The position numbers were made by a program, and so were the translations under genes. From the NCBI RefSeq assembly GCF_030064125.1, contig NZ_CP125957.1:3348001-3412000 (forward strand): a stretch of 64,000 nt of DNA, read 5' to 3'. Position 1 is the first letter of the stretch. Every line of letters starts with the position of its first letter. Shown one piece after another: positions 8,629 to 17,778 of this stretch. The stretch comes from Pseudomonas sp. G2-4 (lineage in GTDB: Bacteria; Pseudomonadota; Gammaproteobacteria; Pseudomonadales; Pseudomonadaceae). The notes beneath the pieces are model-generated. The model did not search any database. It was not told the DNA's origin and saw only the letters and a list, made by a program, of their open reading frames with translations.

Positions 8629-9105
8629 TCAGTGGGGGATCATGCTGGAGCGATAAAGCGCGGACCATGCCAGCAGTGTTGCGCTCGGCTGTTCCAGGGC
8701 TACGCGAACCATTTCCTCTGCGGTCTGGCCGGTGCAGTCATGCACCGCCTGGCCGAGCCGCAACAGTTTGACTGGGACGCCTTGCACGCGGGCTTGGGTT
8801 GCAAATTCGTACTCCTCAGCCTGCCCGTGGATCGTGGACGCATTGAAGCGACTACGCAGCATCTCAATTGCCTGTACTTCAGCCTCTGGCAAAAGAATGG
8901 TTTCACCGTCACAAAAGACCTGACGGGTGCCTCTCAATGCCTCCACAGCTTCCATGTAGCGCGATGGTTCTATAGTTGCCAAAACCGATGGGTACTCGGG
9001 GTAATCGTGTTCCAAGACGTCCTTTCCCAGAAAAAGCGATTCATTAGACCTCAGGTTTCTTACGGAATAATTCGACCTTTGACTTGATTCTGCTCCCAGC
9101 TCCAT
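8629..9105 (-). CDS. Hypothetical protein in ICE cargo pocket
   Basis: A product of about 158 residues with mixed alpha/beta composition and no signal peptide or membrane segment. Recognisable stretches are SRYMEAVEALRGTRQVF and QAEEYEFATQARVQG. The start is uncertain: a longer form would begin at 9132 inside the divergent RAQPRD gene. I chose the ATG at 9105, which avoids most of that overlap. The gene closes the first cargo pocket. Confidence 0.5.
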   Translation of the reverse strand: MELGAESSQRSNYSVRNLRSNESLFLGKDVLEHDYPEYPSVLATIEPSRYMEAVEALRGTRQVFCDGETILLPEAEVQAIEMLRSRFNASTIHGQAEEYEFATQARVQGVPVKLLRLGQAVHDCTGQTAEEMVRVALEQPSATLLAWSALYRSSMIPH

Positions 9106-9118
9106 ATGGGACAGCATC

Positions 9119-9451
9119 ATGCCCACTACCATCTTTCGCTGCTTACTACTCTCGCTGGCTATCGTTCACGGCAGCAGCTATGCCGCCTCGGCTCATGAGC
9201 AGGATCAACTCAGCCTTATCCAGCGGCAACTCGATACCATCGAACGCCTTGCGACACGAGCTGAGGCAGCCAGCACGGCTGAACCAGTCGAGCGCTATCG
9301 CTTCGACTATCCCCGTCTGTCTAAGGACATCCAACGTATTCGCCAGGGGGTGCAGGGCTATCTCTCCCCCGCCCGTGCTCAACCTCGCGATCCTGGTGAA
9401 CTGATCGGCGACTACCGCCTCGACACTCCGCCCGTGAAGTCATCGCCATGA
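9119..9451 (+). CDS. RAQPRD-family ICE protein
   Basis: Exported protein of 110 residues with a signal peptide of about 24 residues. It carries the diagnostic motif RAQPRDPGEL near residue 82, which names the family, and ends with GDYRLD. The role in transfer is not established. It restarts the plus-strand conjugation operon after the cargo pocket and overlaps the next gene by four bases. Confidence 0.92.
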   Translation: MPTTIFRCLLLSLAIVHGSSYAASAHEQDQLSLIQRQLDTIERLATRAEAASTAEPVERYRFDYPRLSKDIQRIRQGVQGYLSPARAQPRDPGELIGDYRLDTPPVKSSP

Positions 9452-9687
9452 GCATGACTGGCGCCCAGATCACAGCGTTCCAGAACGCCTCCGGCTTTTC
9501 GGCGCAAAGCAGTTCGACACTGTGGCTGTCCCTGGTTCTCGTCCTGGCTTTGCTTTGGTGTGCCTGGGTGATGTGGACGGCTTACCGGGGATGGGCGACA
9601 GGCAGTGTGCGCTTCGGCGCCTTCGGTGGCAGCACTGCACGCGTATTGCTCGCGTTGTTGGTTCTGATGTTCTTCACCCTTTCCTAA
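9448..9687 (+). CDS. Small ICE membrane protein, TIGR03758 family
   Basis: A 79-residue protein with two hydrophobic segments (about residues 24-46 and 61-78) separated by the AYRGWATGSVRFGAFGGS loop. The MTGAQITAFQNASG N-terminus and GWATG loop match the TIGR03758 ICE family. Its size, topology and place are like the VirB2/VirB3-type small subunits of conjugation systems (inference). Confidence 0.9.
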   Translation: MSMTGAQITAFQNASGFSAQSSSTLWLSLVLVLALLWCAWVMWTAYRGWATGSVRFGAFGGSTARVLLALLVLMFFTLS

Positions 9688-9704
9688 ACCAGGAGATCGC
9701 CGTC

Positions 9705-10076
9705 ATGCTCAAGTGCCTTGTCCCCCTGAAAAACAACCTACGGGATCGCGCGAGCCAGCGCTTGATCGGTCTGCTCCTGGTGCTCGGTCCAAGCCTGGCT
9801 TTTGCCGAGCTCCCCACCATGGAAGCCCCTTCGCGCGGCGAAGGCTCCGGGTTGATCGAGACAATCAAAAACTACGCCTACGACGGCGGAATCCTGCTTG
9901 GTCTGCTGATCGCACTGCTCGCTTTCTTGGGGGTGGCCTGGCACTCGTTGACCGTGTACGCCGACGTGCAAAACCAGCGTAAGACCTGGAAGGACTTGGG
10001 TGCAGTGGTCGGTATCGGCGCCCTGCTGGTGGTGATCATCATCTGGTTCCTGACCAAGGCCGCCGCAATTCTGTGA
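9705..10076 (+). CDS. ICE membrane protein, TIGR03745 family (pilin-like)
   Basis: A 123-residue protein with an N-terminal signal-like segment ending in AFA, a short exposed part (LPTMEAPSRGEGSGL) and two membrane segments (about 60-80 and 98-120). This is the topology of VirB2/TraA-like pilins and matches TIGR03745. The start at 9705 is preceded by an AGGAG-type site; the reading frame upstream is not coding-like. It is 17 bases after TIGR03758. Confidence 0.88.
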   Translation: MLKCLVPLKNNLRDRASQRLIGLLLVLGPSLAFAELPTMEAPSRGEGSGLIETIKNYAYDGGILLGLLIALLAFLGVAWHSLTVYADVQNQRKTWKDLGAVVGIGALLVVIIIWFLTKAAAIL

Positions 10077-10083
10077 GGCCGAC

Positions 10084-10497
10084 ATGAACGACGCTATCGA
10101 ACGCCTTGCTGACGGCACCCTGGTCTTTCTGCCGGAGCGACTCAATCGTGATCCAGCCGTATTGCGTGGTTTGACCAATGATGAGATGTGGGTAGCGCTC
10201 GGCACCGGCGCCGTCATCGGCCTACTGCTGGGCATTCCTCTAGCGATTGCCACCACTTCCATTGCCATAGCGCCGACCGGCATGATCGCAGGCATGGTGC
10301 TGGTGTTATTGGCCGGAGGCACGCTACTGCGCCGGGCCAAACGGGCTCGGCCCGAAACCTGGTTGTACCGCAAGCTCGAATGGATACTCGCCAGCCGTTG
10401 GTTCCTAGGGCGCGGAAGTCTGATCCTCCATTCCGGCGCCTGGACGGTTCGCCGTTCGCGTCGACTGCGTCCTGCCCTGTCTCGGTGGCAGCCATGA
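10084..10497 (+). CDS. Conjugal transfer protein, TIGR03750 family
   Basis: A 137-residue protein with a cytoplasmic N-terminus (TLVFLPERLNRDPAVLRG) and two membrane segments (about 38-58 and 62-80), then a basic RPETWLYRKLEW region. This corresponds to the TIGR03750 family, whose topology resembles TraL/VirB3 inner-membrane proteins. It overlaps the next gene by four bases. Confidence 0.88.
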   Translation: MNDAIERLADGTLVFLPERLNRDPAVLRGLTNDEMWVALGTGAVIGLLLGIPLAIATTSIAIAPTGMIAGMVLVLLAGGTLLRRAKRARPETWLYRKLEWILASRWFLGRGSLILHSGAWTVRRSRRLRPALSRWQP

Positions 10498-11135
10498 GCC
10501 GCTTTCGGAACAAGGTGGATGCCCAACAGGCCCATATCTTCAGCCTGCGCCTGGCGGTAATGATCCTTGCCCTGGTCTGTGCCGGGCTCTGGTACGGCTG
10601 GCGCTCAGCACCCACCGATCTGACCGTGCATGTACCACCGGATCTGCGCTCGGGCAGCACGCGCAAGTGGTGGGATATACCGTCAGAGAATGTGTATGCC
10701 TTTGCCCTGTATATTTTTGGTCAGCTCAACCGCTGGCCCTCGGATGGCGAGCAGGACTATCGCCGCGCAATCTATGGCTTGCAGTCCTACCTTACACCCG
10801 CCTGCAAGGCCTTCCTCGACGGTGACTACGAGTACCGCAAGGCCGCTGGCGAGCTGCGCCAGCGGGTACGTGGCGTCTACGAAATTCTGGGCCGAGGCTA
10901 TAGCGAAGATCCGGAACTCAGGGTCAAGCAACTCGATCGCGACAGCTGGCTGGTCACCCTCGACCTCAACGCCGATGAGTATTACGCCGCCGAACCGGTG
11001 AAACGGGTGGTGGTGCGTTATCCATTACGCGTGGTGCGTTTTGATCTGGACCCCGAACGCAATAAGTGGGGGCTGGCACTGGACTGCTATCAGGGCACGC
11101 CAAAAAAAATCTCCCTGCCTGGAGGTGAGCCATGA
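10494..11135 (+). CDS. ICE protein, TIGR03746 family (TraE/VirB8-like position)
   Basis: A 213-residue protein with one N-terminal membrane segment (about residues 20-40) and a periplasmic domain containing VYAFALYIFGQLNRWP and RVVVRYPLRVVRFD. It matches the TIGR03746/DUF2895 ICE family. A single-pass periplasmic protein at this place is the equivalent of TraE/VirB8 in other systems (inference). The ATG at 10494 gives an ATGA overlap with the gene before it, and a four-base overlap follows. Confidence 0.88.
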   Translation: MSRFRNKVDAQQAHIFSLRLAVMILALVCAGLWYGWRSAPTDLTVHVPPDLRSGSTRKWWDIPSENVYAFALYIFGQLNRWPSDGEQDYRRAIYGLQSYLTPACKAFLDGDYEYRKAAGELRQRVRGVYEILGRGYSEDPELRVKQLDRDSWLVTLDLNADEYYAAEPVKRVVVRYPLRVVRFDLDPERNKWGLALDCYQGTPKKISLPGGEP

Positions 11136-11944
11136 AGCGGATGTCTCCCCTGGGACTCACCGTCGCACTGATGCTATGGGGAGCTGCAGCGCAGGCCATC
11201 GAGTTGATGCGCTGGGAACGCCTCCCCCTCGCGGTCCCGCTGGTGATCAATCAGGAACGAGTGGTCTTTATCAATGAGGATGTTCGAGTCGGCGTGCCCT
11301 CAACCCTGACAGGCAAACTGCGTGTGCAATCAACTGGCGGCACGCTGTACCTGCGCGCGTCAGAAGCCATTGCCCCGACCCGACTGCAACTGCAATCGGT
11401 CACGACGGGCGAGATTATCCTCCTGGATATCGCGGCCACTCCCGGCGATCAACCGCTGGAGCCCGTACGTATTCTCAAGAATGCTCAGGGGAAAACTACC
11501 GAGGCTGAATCTAGCGCCGTCCCTGTTCCAGAACGCACACCGATCCCGGTCGCTTTGACGCGCTACGCCGCGCAAAGCCTGTACGCGCCGCTGCGCACCG
11601 TGGAGTCCCTGCCCGGTGTACGCCGCGTCCCGCTCAAGCTGCGCACCGAACTGCCAACCCTGCTGCCGACCGAAAACGTGTCCAGCACACCCATCGCCGT
11701 CTGGCGACTAGGTGATTACTGGGTGACGGCGGTGAAATTGCGCAATCGTGGTTCAAAGACGGTGCAACTCGATCCACGTCGACTTCAGGCCAAGCTGTTC
11801 GCCGCGGCCTTCCAGCATGCTTTCCTCGGGCTTGTCGGCAGCGCTGAAGACACCACGATCGCCTACCTTGTCACCCGCGGTGCCGGCCTCGAGCAAGCCG
11901 TGCTACTCCCGCCCGTTGCGCGAGGTGCTGACGATGAAAGCTAA
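11132..11944 (+). CDS. ICE protein, TIGR03749 family (TraK/VirB9-like position)
   Basis: A 270-residue exported protein with a signal peptide ending near AQA (residue 22), then WERLPLAVPLVINQERVV and VGVPSTLTGKLRVQS. It belongs to TIGR03749/DUF3438. The beta-rich periplasmic composition and the position before a TraB-like protein suggest the TraK/VirB9 part of the core complex (inference). It overlaps the next gene by 11 bases. Confidence 0.88.
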   Translation: MKRMSPLGLTVALMLWGAAAQAIELMRWERLPLAVPLVINQERVVFINEDVRVGVPSTLTGKLRVQSTGGTLYLRASEAIAPTRLQLQSVTTGEIILLDIAATPGDQPLEPVRILKNAQGKTTEAESSAVPVPERTPIPVALTRYAAQSLYAPLRTVESLPGVRRVPLKLRTELPTLLPTENVSSTPIAVWRLGDYWVTAVKLRNRGSKTVQLDPRRLQAKLFAAAFQHAFLGLVGSAEDTTIAYLVTRGAGLEQAVLLPPVARGADDES

Positions 11945-13451
11945 CGCCTTGCTCAAATGGCTGGTACCGGCTGCGCTGCTGGGCGTGGTGCTGATCATCC
12001 TGAAAACCTGGGTCCCGGGTGGCAGCACACCTTTTCCAGAGCACCCAGTTGATCAGGGCAATATTCAATTATCCGCCGAGCAAGCCAAGTCGCTCGGCAT
12101 TGCGGGCGATACCCCACGCGACACGGTCGCCACCCTGGTCGGCCAGGTCAAGGCCATGCGCAGCGACATGCTCGGTTTGAAGAAACACAATGACTCACTG
12201 CAGACGGAAAACAACCGCCTGCGCGAGCGGGAAAACAGTGTCGATTCGCGTATCCAGACGGCGCTTGGCAGCGTGACCCAGCAAGTCGACGAAGGTCGCC
12301 GACAAGCCAACGAGGCCCGACTTAAAGCAGAACAGGACAATCGTCAGGCTCGCGGCCTGCTGACGCAATTGCAGGAACAGTTGTCGGGGCCGACCGGCAA
12401 AGGCAAGGATATGCCGATCGGACTGGGGCTTGAGCCGGGCGACGGCGCTCAGTTCGATGGGCAGCATTCTGCTAATGATGCACTACAGTGGATAGAGCCT
12501 TCGGATGCTCCGCCCACCGACGCCCAGGGCAAAACCAAGACCGCGTCCGCTCTGAGTCTGCCTACTGCCTTCAGCTCATTGGAGGGTTTGAAGGACAATG
12601 CCATCGACCGCAGCCAGAAGCAGTTACGCGAGGTCACCAAGGGTGAACGTGACCTGACACGCTCCGCTGATCGTACCGAAGGCGCGAAGCCGGTCTACAC
12701 CATTCCAGAAAACGCGACATTGATGGGCTCGGTCGCCATGACCGCGCTGATCGGCCGGGTCCCGGTGGACGGCACCGTGAATGATCCCTACCCCTTCAAG
12801 GTGCTGGTTGGTCCGGAGAACCTGACAGCCAACGGCATCGACCTGCCGGACGTCGCAGGGGCCGTGATGAGCGGCACAGCCTCCGGCGACTGGACCCTGT
12901 CGTGCGTACGCGGACAGGTCGAGTCAATTACCTTTGTGTTTACCGACGGCACCATTCGCACGGTGCCTCAGCCGAAGGCAGTAGCCAGTCGCAATGCCTC
13001 CACCACCCAGAGCTCAAACACCGACAAGATTCGTGGCGGACTCGGTTACCTGTCCGATCCGTATGGCATTCCTTGCATTGCCGGTGAGCGCCGCTCAAAC
13101 GCTCAACAGTACCTCGGCAGCCAGAGCTTGATCACGGCGGCTGGCGCAGGTGTCGCTGCCTTGCTCGGGGATGAGCAGAACAACAGCAGCGTGATCAGTT
13201 CAGGCGACAGCACGCTCGGGATCACCAACAGCAGTGGCAATAGCGCGCTGAATTCAATTCTCAGCGGTGGGGTCAGCGACATCCGGGAGTGGATCAACAA
13301 ACTCTATGGCGAGACCTTCGCTGCCGTGTACGTGCCACCGGCCGCCCAAGTCGCGCTGCACCTCGACCATGAGATCACCATCGACTACGAGCCCAAGGGC
13401 CGGAGCGTTCGCCATGAAAAAGACCATGCTTCTCTGCCTGACCTGGATTAG
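11934..13451 (+). CDS. ICE protein, TIGR03752 family (TraB/VirB10-like)
   Basis: A 505-residue protein with one N-terminal membrane segment (about residues 8-27), a long coiled coil (about 60-145), a variable linker and a C-terminal domain with PENATLMGSVAMTALIGRVP and later YVPPAAQVALHLDHEI. The layout of anchor, coiled coil and channel domain matches TIGR03752 and VirB10/TraB proteins that span the envelope. The start at 11934 begins a membrane anchor; upstream sequence in frame is the shadow of the previous gene. Confidence 0.9.
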   Translation: MKANALLKWLVPAALLGVVLIILKTWVPGGSTPFPEHPVDQGNIQLSAEQAKSLGIAGDTPRDTVATLVGQVKAMRSDMLGLKKHNDSLQTENNRLRERENSVDSRIQTALGSVTQQVDEGRRQANEARLKAEQDNRQARGLLTQLQEQLSGPTGKGKDMPIGLGLEPGDGAQFDGQHSANDALQWIEPSDAPPTDAQGKTKTASALSLPTAFSSLEGLKDNAIDRSQKQLREVTKGERDLTRSADRTEGAKPVYTIPENATLMGSVAMTALIGRVPVDGTVNDPYPFKVLVGPENLTANGIDLPDVAGAVMSGTASGDWTLSCVRGQVESITFVFTDGTIRTVPQPKAVASRNASTTQSSNTDKIRGGLGYLSDPYGIPCIAGERRSNAQQYLGSQSLITAAGAGVAALLGDEQNNSSVISSGDSTLGITNSSGNSALNSILSGGVSDIREWINKLYGETFAAVYVPPAAQVALHLDHEITIDYEPKGRSVRHEKDHASLPDLD

Positions 13452-13830
13452 CTTGCTCTGCTGGGTCCTGACGGGGTGTTCCACCGACAAAGACACGCTG
13501 CTGCCCCATGGCGAGCAAACCATGATGGATATCTGGAACGGCGCCGGTTCGCAAGGTACTCAGCAGCAACTGCTGGATGCTCGACAGCAGTTACGCCGCC
13601 CGCTGGCTCAGGCAGATGTCTCCGCGGCTCTCCAGGAACCGTACACGCGCACAGCGGCGAACGAGATCCGCAACCTGTTCCCGCGCCTGCCCAATCCCGA
13701 TCTGGTGCTGTACGTGTATCCGCATTTGAGTGGTACCGAGCAGGCACCGGTTCCTGGTTACTCGACCGTCTTTCCGTTCTACCAACGTGTGCAGTACGCA
13801 TTACCCGGTGAACGTCAGGAAGACTTGTAG
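13414..13830 (+). CDS. ICE lipoprotein, TIGR03751 family (TraV/VirB7-like)
   Basis: A 138-residue lipoprotein with a signal peptide and lipobox LTGC (Cys about residue 22), then LLPHGEQTMMDIWN and a C-terminal half with FPRLPNPDLVLYVYPHL. It matches TIGR03751. By size and position it takes the role of TraV/VirB7, an outer-membrane anchored part of the core complex (inference). It starts 38 bases inside the upstream gene and its last base is the first base of the next gene's GTG. Confidence 0.9.
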   Translation: MKKTMLLCLTWISLLCWVLTGCSTDKDTLLPHGEQTMMDIWNGAGSQGTQQQLLDARQQLRRPLAQADVSAALQEPYTRTAANEIRNLFPRLPNPDLVLYVYPHLSGTEQAPVPGYSTVFPFYQRVQYALPGERQEDL

Positions 13831-16613
13831 TGCGTACCAGCGATGCGGGCAACCGCACTTCTGCATGGAAAGCCTGGCGCCACCCATTGCGCCCGCGCGC
13901 CACCTTGGCCGATGAAGCTGCACTCTATGCGTACAACCCCAGCTTCACCGACCACTTGCCTTGGGTCGAATACCTCGATACAGAACAATGCTTTCTACTG
14001 GACGACAATCACTCGGTGGGTGCGGTGTTCGAGTTGCTGCCCATCGGCACCGAAGGGCGCGAACCCGATTGGCTGATGGCCGCCCGCGATGCCCTCGAAG
14101 ACGCCCTGCAGGATAGCTTTGACGAACTGGATCAAGCGCCTTGGGTGGCGCAGTTTTTCTGCCAGGACGACAACGACTTCGCCCCCTACCTGACGCGGCT
14201 CACCGATTATATTCAAGACAGCGCGCGAGGCACGGTCTTCACCGAGACGTTTTTGGAACTCAGTCGTCGCCATTTGAAGACCATCGCCAAGCCGGGAGGT
14301 CTGTTCGAGGACAAGGCCGTCACGCGCCTACCCTGGCGCGGCAATAATCGACGGGTGCGCCTGGTGATCTATCGCTGGCTTGAGTCTGGCGCCGAGGAGA
14401 TGGGACTCAGTCCAGTGCAATCCCTGCAGGAGGCTTGCGAACGTATCGTGGCTTCGTTGCAGGCATGCGGGGTGCAATCGACGCGAGTCGATGGCCGAGG
14501 TCTGTATGCCTGGTTATTGCCCTGGTTCAATCCGGCACCCAGGCTCACCGACGAAGACCCCGAGGAATTCTACCGCCGCGTGGCCTATCCGGAGTCGGGC
14601 GACGGCGAGTCGCTGGAACTGCCCTTCGATCATGACTTCGCCGAGCGGCTGTTCTTCAACGAACCGCGCTCGGATGTCCAGCACGGGCTCTGGTTTTTCG
14701 ATGATCAACCCCATCGGGTCATGGTGGTGGACAAGCTGCGCCGAGCGCCCTTGATTGGTCAACTCACCGGAGAAACCCGCAAAGGTGACGCGGTGAATGC
14801 ACTGTTCGACCAGTTACCCGAAGGTACAGTCATGAGTCTAACCTTGGTGGTCAAACCGCAGGATGTACTTGAGGAGCAGTTGAACCGCCTGGCGCGCAAA
14901 GCCATCGGTGAAAACCTGGCCTCGACCCAGACCCGCCAAGATGTCGAAGAGGCTCGCGCGGTCATCGGCCGCCAGCACAAGCTGTACCGTGGCACGCTGG
15001 CGTTCTACGTGCGCGGTCACGATGAGCAGCAATTGCACCACCGCTCGGTTAGCCTAGCTAACGCACTACTGGGTGCGGGCCTGCAGCCGGTACGCGAAGG
15101 CGATGAAGTCGCCGCCTGCAACAGCTACCTGCGTTGGTTGCCGATGGCTTATAACCCGGCCCGTGACACGCGCAACTGGTACACCCGCCTGATGTTCGCC
15201 CAGCACCTGGCGAACCTCGTTCCGGTCTGGGGCCGCAGCACCGGCACTGGCCACCCGGGCATCACCCTGTTCAATCGTGGTGGTTCGCCGTTGAGTTTTG
15301 ATCCGTTGTCACGCCTGGACCGGGCCATGAACGGTCATCTACTGTTGTTTGGCCCCACCGGTGCTGGCAAGTCGGCCACCCTGGTCACCCTGCTGATGCA
15401 GGTCATGGCGGTGTACCGCCCTCGTCTGTTTATCGTCGAGGCCGGCAACTCATTCGGCTTGCAGGGCGACTACTTCGCGACACAGGGCCTGTCGGTCAAC
15501 AAGGTCCAACTGAAACCTGGTGCCGCGGTCAGTCTCGCTCCCTTCGCCGATGCCTGGCGCCTGGTCGAGCAACCGGATCAGGTGGCGAGTCTGTCGATTG
15601 ATGAGCTGGACGATGAGTCGGTAGCCAATCGCGAAGACCAGCGCGATGTTCTCGGTGAACTGGAAATCACCGCCCGGCTGATGATCACCGGCGGCGAGGC
15701 CAAGGAAGAAGCGCGCCTGAGTCGAGCCGATCGCAGCTTGATCCGCGAGTGCATTCTCGATGCGGCTCAAACGTTTGTCACGACGGGCCGTCAGGTGCTG
15801 ACCCGCGATGTGCGCGACGCCTTACTGCGCGTCGCCGCCGACCCGCACTTGCCAGAGAAGCGTCGTGAGCGAGCCCAAGAAATGGGCGAGTCCATCGACC
15901 TGTTTTGCCAGGGTTTCGAGGGTGAACTGTTCGATCGCGAAGGCACACCTTGGCCCGTGAGCGATGTGACTGTTGTCGACCTGGCCACTTACGCTCGCGA
16001 AGGTTACGAGGCCCAGATGTCTATCAGCTACATCAGCCTGATGAACACCGTGAACAACCTCGCCGAGCGCGACCAGTACCTAGGCAGACCGATCATCATG
16101 GTCACCGACGAGGGCCATATCATCACCAAAAACCCGCTGCTGGCGCCCTTCGTGGTCAAGGGGACGAAGATGTGGCGCAAGCTCGGCGCGTGGTTCTGGC
16201 TGGCGACGCAAAACCTTGCCGACTTCCCCACCGCGGCGCAGACCATGCTCAACATGATCGAGTGGTGGATTTGTTTGAATATGCCGCCGGCGGAAATCGA
16301 AGAAATCGCACGGTTCAAGAAACTCACGCCGGCACAGAAAGCCTTGCTGCTGTCCGCCAGTAAGGAACCAGGCAAATACACGGAAGGAGTGGTGCTGTCG
16401 AAGAAACTCGAAACATTGTTTCGAGCCGTGACGCCCAGTCTTTACCTTGCCCTGGCCATGACGGAGCCCGAGGAAAAAGCCGAGCGCTGGACACTGATGC
16501 AGAGCACTGGCTGCTCGGAATTGGAGGCGGCTTATCAGGTAGCTGAACGGATCGATAGGATGCGAGGAATTAAGTCAAACGGAACTGACTCTAGGTTTCG
16601 ATCAGTCCGGTAA
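13830..16613 (+). CDS. traC: Conjugative transfer ATPase, VirB4/TraC type (TIGR03744)
   Basis: The energy-supplying ATPase of the mating channel. The 927-residue length fits the ICE TraC family. The N-terminal half is the VirB4-type CagE/TrbE-like region. The Walker A is GPTGAGKS (about residues 508-515), followed by TLLMQVMAVYRPRLFIVEAGNSFG. The Walker B is IIMVTDEGH (about 755-763), with a later WLATQNLADFPT motif. It starts with GTG overlapping the upstream stop. Its last 12 bases overlap the convergent toxin gene, so the second cargo pocket begins exactly at its end. Confidence 0.95.
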   Translation: MRTSDAGNRTSAWKAWRHPLRPRATLADEAALYAYNPSFTDHLPWVEYLDTEQCFLLDDNHSVGAVFELLPIGTEGREPDWLMAARDALEDALQDSFDELDQAPWVAQFFCQDDNDFAPYLTRLTDYIQDSARGTVFTETFLELSRRHLKTIAKPGGLFEDKAVTRLPWRGNNRRVRLVIYRWLESGAEEMGLSPVQSLQEACERIVASLQACGVQSTRVDGRGLYAWLLPWFNPAPRLTDEDPEEFYRRVAYPESGDGESLELPFDHDFAERLFFNEPRSDVQHGLWFFDDQPHRVMVVDKLRRAPLIGQLTGETRKGDAVNALFDQLPEGTVMSLTLVVKPQDVLEEQLNRLARKAIGENLASTQTRQDVEEARAVIGRQHKLYRGTLAFYVRGHDEQQLHHRSVSLANALLGAGLQPVREGDEVAACNSYLRWLPMAYNPARDTRNWYTRLMFAQHLANLVPVWGRSTGTGHPGITLFNRGGSPLSFDPLSRLDRAMNGHLLLFGPTGAGKSATLVTLLMQVMAVYRPRLFIVEAGNSFGLQGDYFATQGLSVNKVQLKPGAAVSLAPFADAWRLVEQPDQVASLSIDELDDESVANREDQRDVLGELEITARLMITGGEAKEEARLSRADRSLIRECILDAAQTFVTTGRQVLTRDVRDALLRVAADPHLPEKRRERAQEMGESIDLFCQGFEGELFDREGTPWPVSDVTVVDLATYAREGYEAQMSISYISLMNTVNNLAERDQYLGRPIIMVTDEGHIITKNPLLAPFVVKGTKMWRKLGAWFWLATQNLADFPTAAQTMLNMIEWWICLNMPPAEIEEIARFKKLTPAQKALLLSASKEPGKYTEGVVLSKKLETLFRAVTPSLYLALAMTEPEEKAERWTLMQSTGCSELEAAYQVAERIDRMRGIKSNGTDSRFRSVR

Positions 16614-17348
16614 CGAATCCTTGAACACCTTCTCCACGTAGGCCTGCATAAACCAGTCAGGGACCTCATCAGCCCTGAACTCAAGGTCAGTTCCGTCCGT
16701 TACTTCAGCGAGCAGCACCAGATCAGCACCGGAGTTATCAAAAATATAAGCCCGGTTCGAGGCCGCGACGGCCGATGGCAATAGGTTCAGGCAACGACCG
16801 TATCGCTGGACAATTTTCTCCGTGGGTACCGGGTGCCCACCTGCCGCAACACGGTTCTTGACCCTGTTGATATTGATATCTGGGTCTTCAGTGGCCACAA
16901 AATAGAGGTAGGTTCGATATCCCGACGCTTTTGCCTTAAGCATAAAAGCTACTTTGTCCTCGCTAGACATCACCGTTTCGAAGGTGAAAGACAACTGGGC
17001 TTCAAGGAGCTTGTGCCGCATGAAATCAGAGAGCACGGAAGCAAAATAGGAGTTCATCGCCACGGACTGGAAATTCAGGCCGTTATTGCTGAAGCCTATT
17101 TTGGATGCCTCTTCAACGAGCTGGGTCGACCGAATCAGTCGGTGCGCCTTGATAAAGCCGAGAACTTCGTCACCTTCGACTTCCAGTTGAAAATCGCTGA
17201 ACTCCAGGCGTCCGCCCTCTTTGGCAGCCTTTTCGATTTCATCCGGGTTGATGTAGATCCCGATCAGGTGGGAAGGGACGGCGCTTTTCATTGTGCTTTT
17301 ACCGGAACCATTAGGGCCGGCAAACACCCTCAGCCGAGGGACGGTCAT
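16602..17348 (-). CDS. Zeta-toxin-like P-loop kinase (COG4185-type)
   Basis: A 248-residue protein with a Walker A GPNGSGKS at residues 11-18, followed by YINPDEIEKAA, then SFTFETVMSS and a GYRTYLYFVATEDP strand and an RV..R..GGHPVP segment. This is the pattern of the zeta toxin/predicted ABC-type ATPase group, which phosphorylates small molecules such as UDP-amino sugars in characterised members. The start overlaps its partner by four bases. The 3' end overlaps traC by 12 bases in convergent orientation. It probably forms a toxin-antitoxin pair that stabilises the ICE (inference). Confidence 0.75.
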   Translation of the reverse strand: MTVPRLRVFAGPNGSGKSTMKSAVPSHLIGIYINPDEIEKAAKEGGRLEFSDFQLEVEGDEVLGFIKAHRLIRSTQLVEEASKIGFSNNGLNFQSVAMNSYFASVLSDFMRHKLLEAQLSFTFETVMSSEDKVAFMLKAKASGYRTYLYFVATEDPDININRVKNRVAAGGHPVPTEKIVQRYGRCLNLLPSAVAASNRAYIFDNSGADLVLLAEVTDGTDLEFRADEVPDWFMQAYVEKVFKDSLPD

Positions 17349-17593
17349 GAGCAGCGATGCACCTTGATAATCCCGCCCAAGGTCACTTTATGCTTGGGCT
17401 TGGCCACTCGAATAACCTTGTGCTTACCGTCGGCAGTCGTCTCAACTAGCTTGCCGTCCATGATTTCCATTACGCTGCGTCCGGCCGCCAGCGCGTTGAT
17501 ATAGGCCGTATTGATCGCACCTTCAGCCATGGCTGGGATTTTACCCTCCAGTCGGCTCACCAGATCGTCACTCAACACTTGGTCGGCTTTCAT
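17345..17593 (-). CDS. Putative antitoxin partner of the zeta-like protein
   Basis: An 82-residue product starting MKADQVLSDDLVSRLEGK, followed by AYINALAAGRSVMEIMDGKLVE and a basic tail (KHKVIRVAKPKHKV). It lies just upstream of, and overlaps by four bases, the zeta-like kinase gene, a typical antitoxin-toxin order. A longer form to 17680 is possible but its extra N-terminus is poor in coding character. The antitoxin role is inferred from arrangement. Confidence 0.65.
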   Translation of the reverse strand: MKADQVLSDDLVSRLEGKIPAMAEGAINTAYINALAAGRSVMEIMDGKLVETTADGKHKVIRVAKPKHKVTLGGIIKVHRCS

Positions 17594-17778
17594 ATCGCGC
17601 TCCACGTTCTCAGAGCGTGCAGAATCTGCACTTATCAGAATCCTAGCTACGTAAATCTGTTTATCACAGACCAACGCCACTTCTGTCAGATCTCCATTCT
17701 AGAGGAATGGAGCCTGGAACCATACCTTCCAGTAAATTTTCCCGTGTAGGCCATATCGTCAGGGTTGGAGCCGCACGG

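Noticed and set aside
8700..9087. Plus-strand frames overlapping the minus-strand cargo genes
   Set aside because: Their products have shadow-like composition (rich in Ser, Arg, Cys) and no ribosome binding sites.
5446..16607. CTAGGTTTCGAT direct repeat near 5449 and 16591
   Set aside because: Only about 12-14 bases match and both lie at ends of ordinary genes; likely chance.
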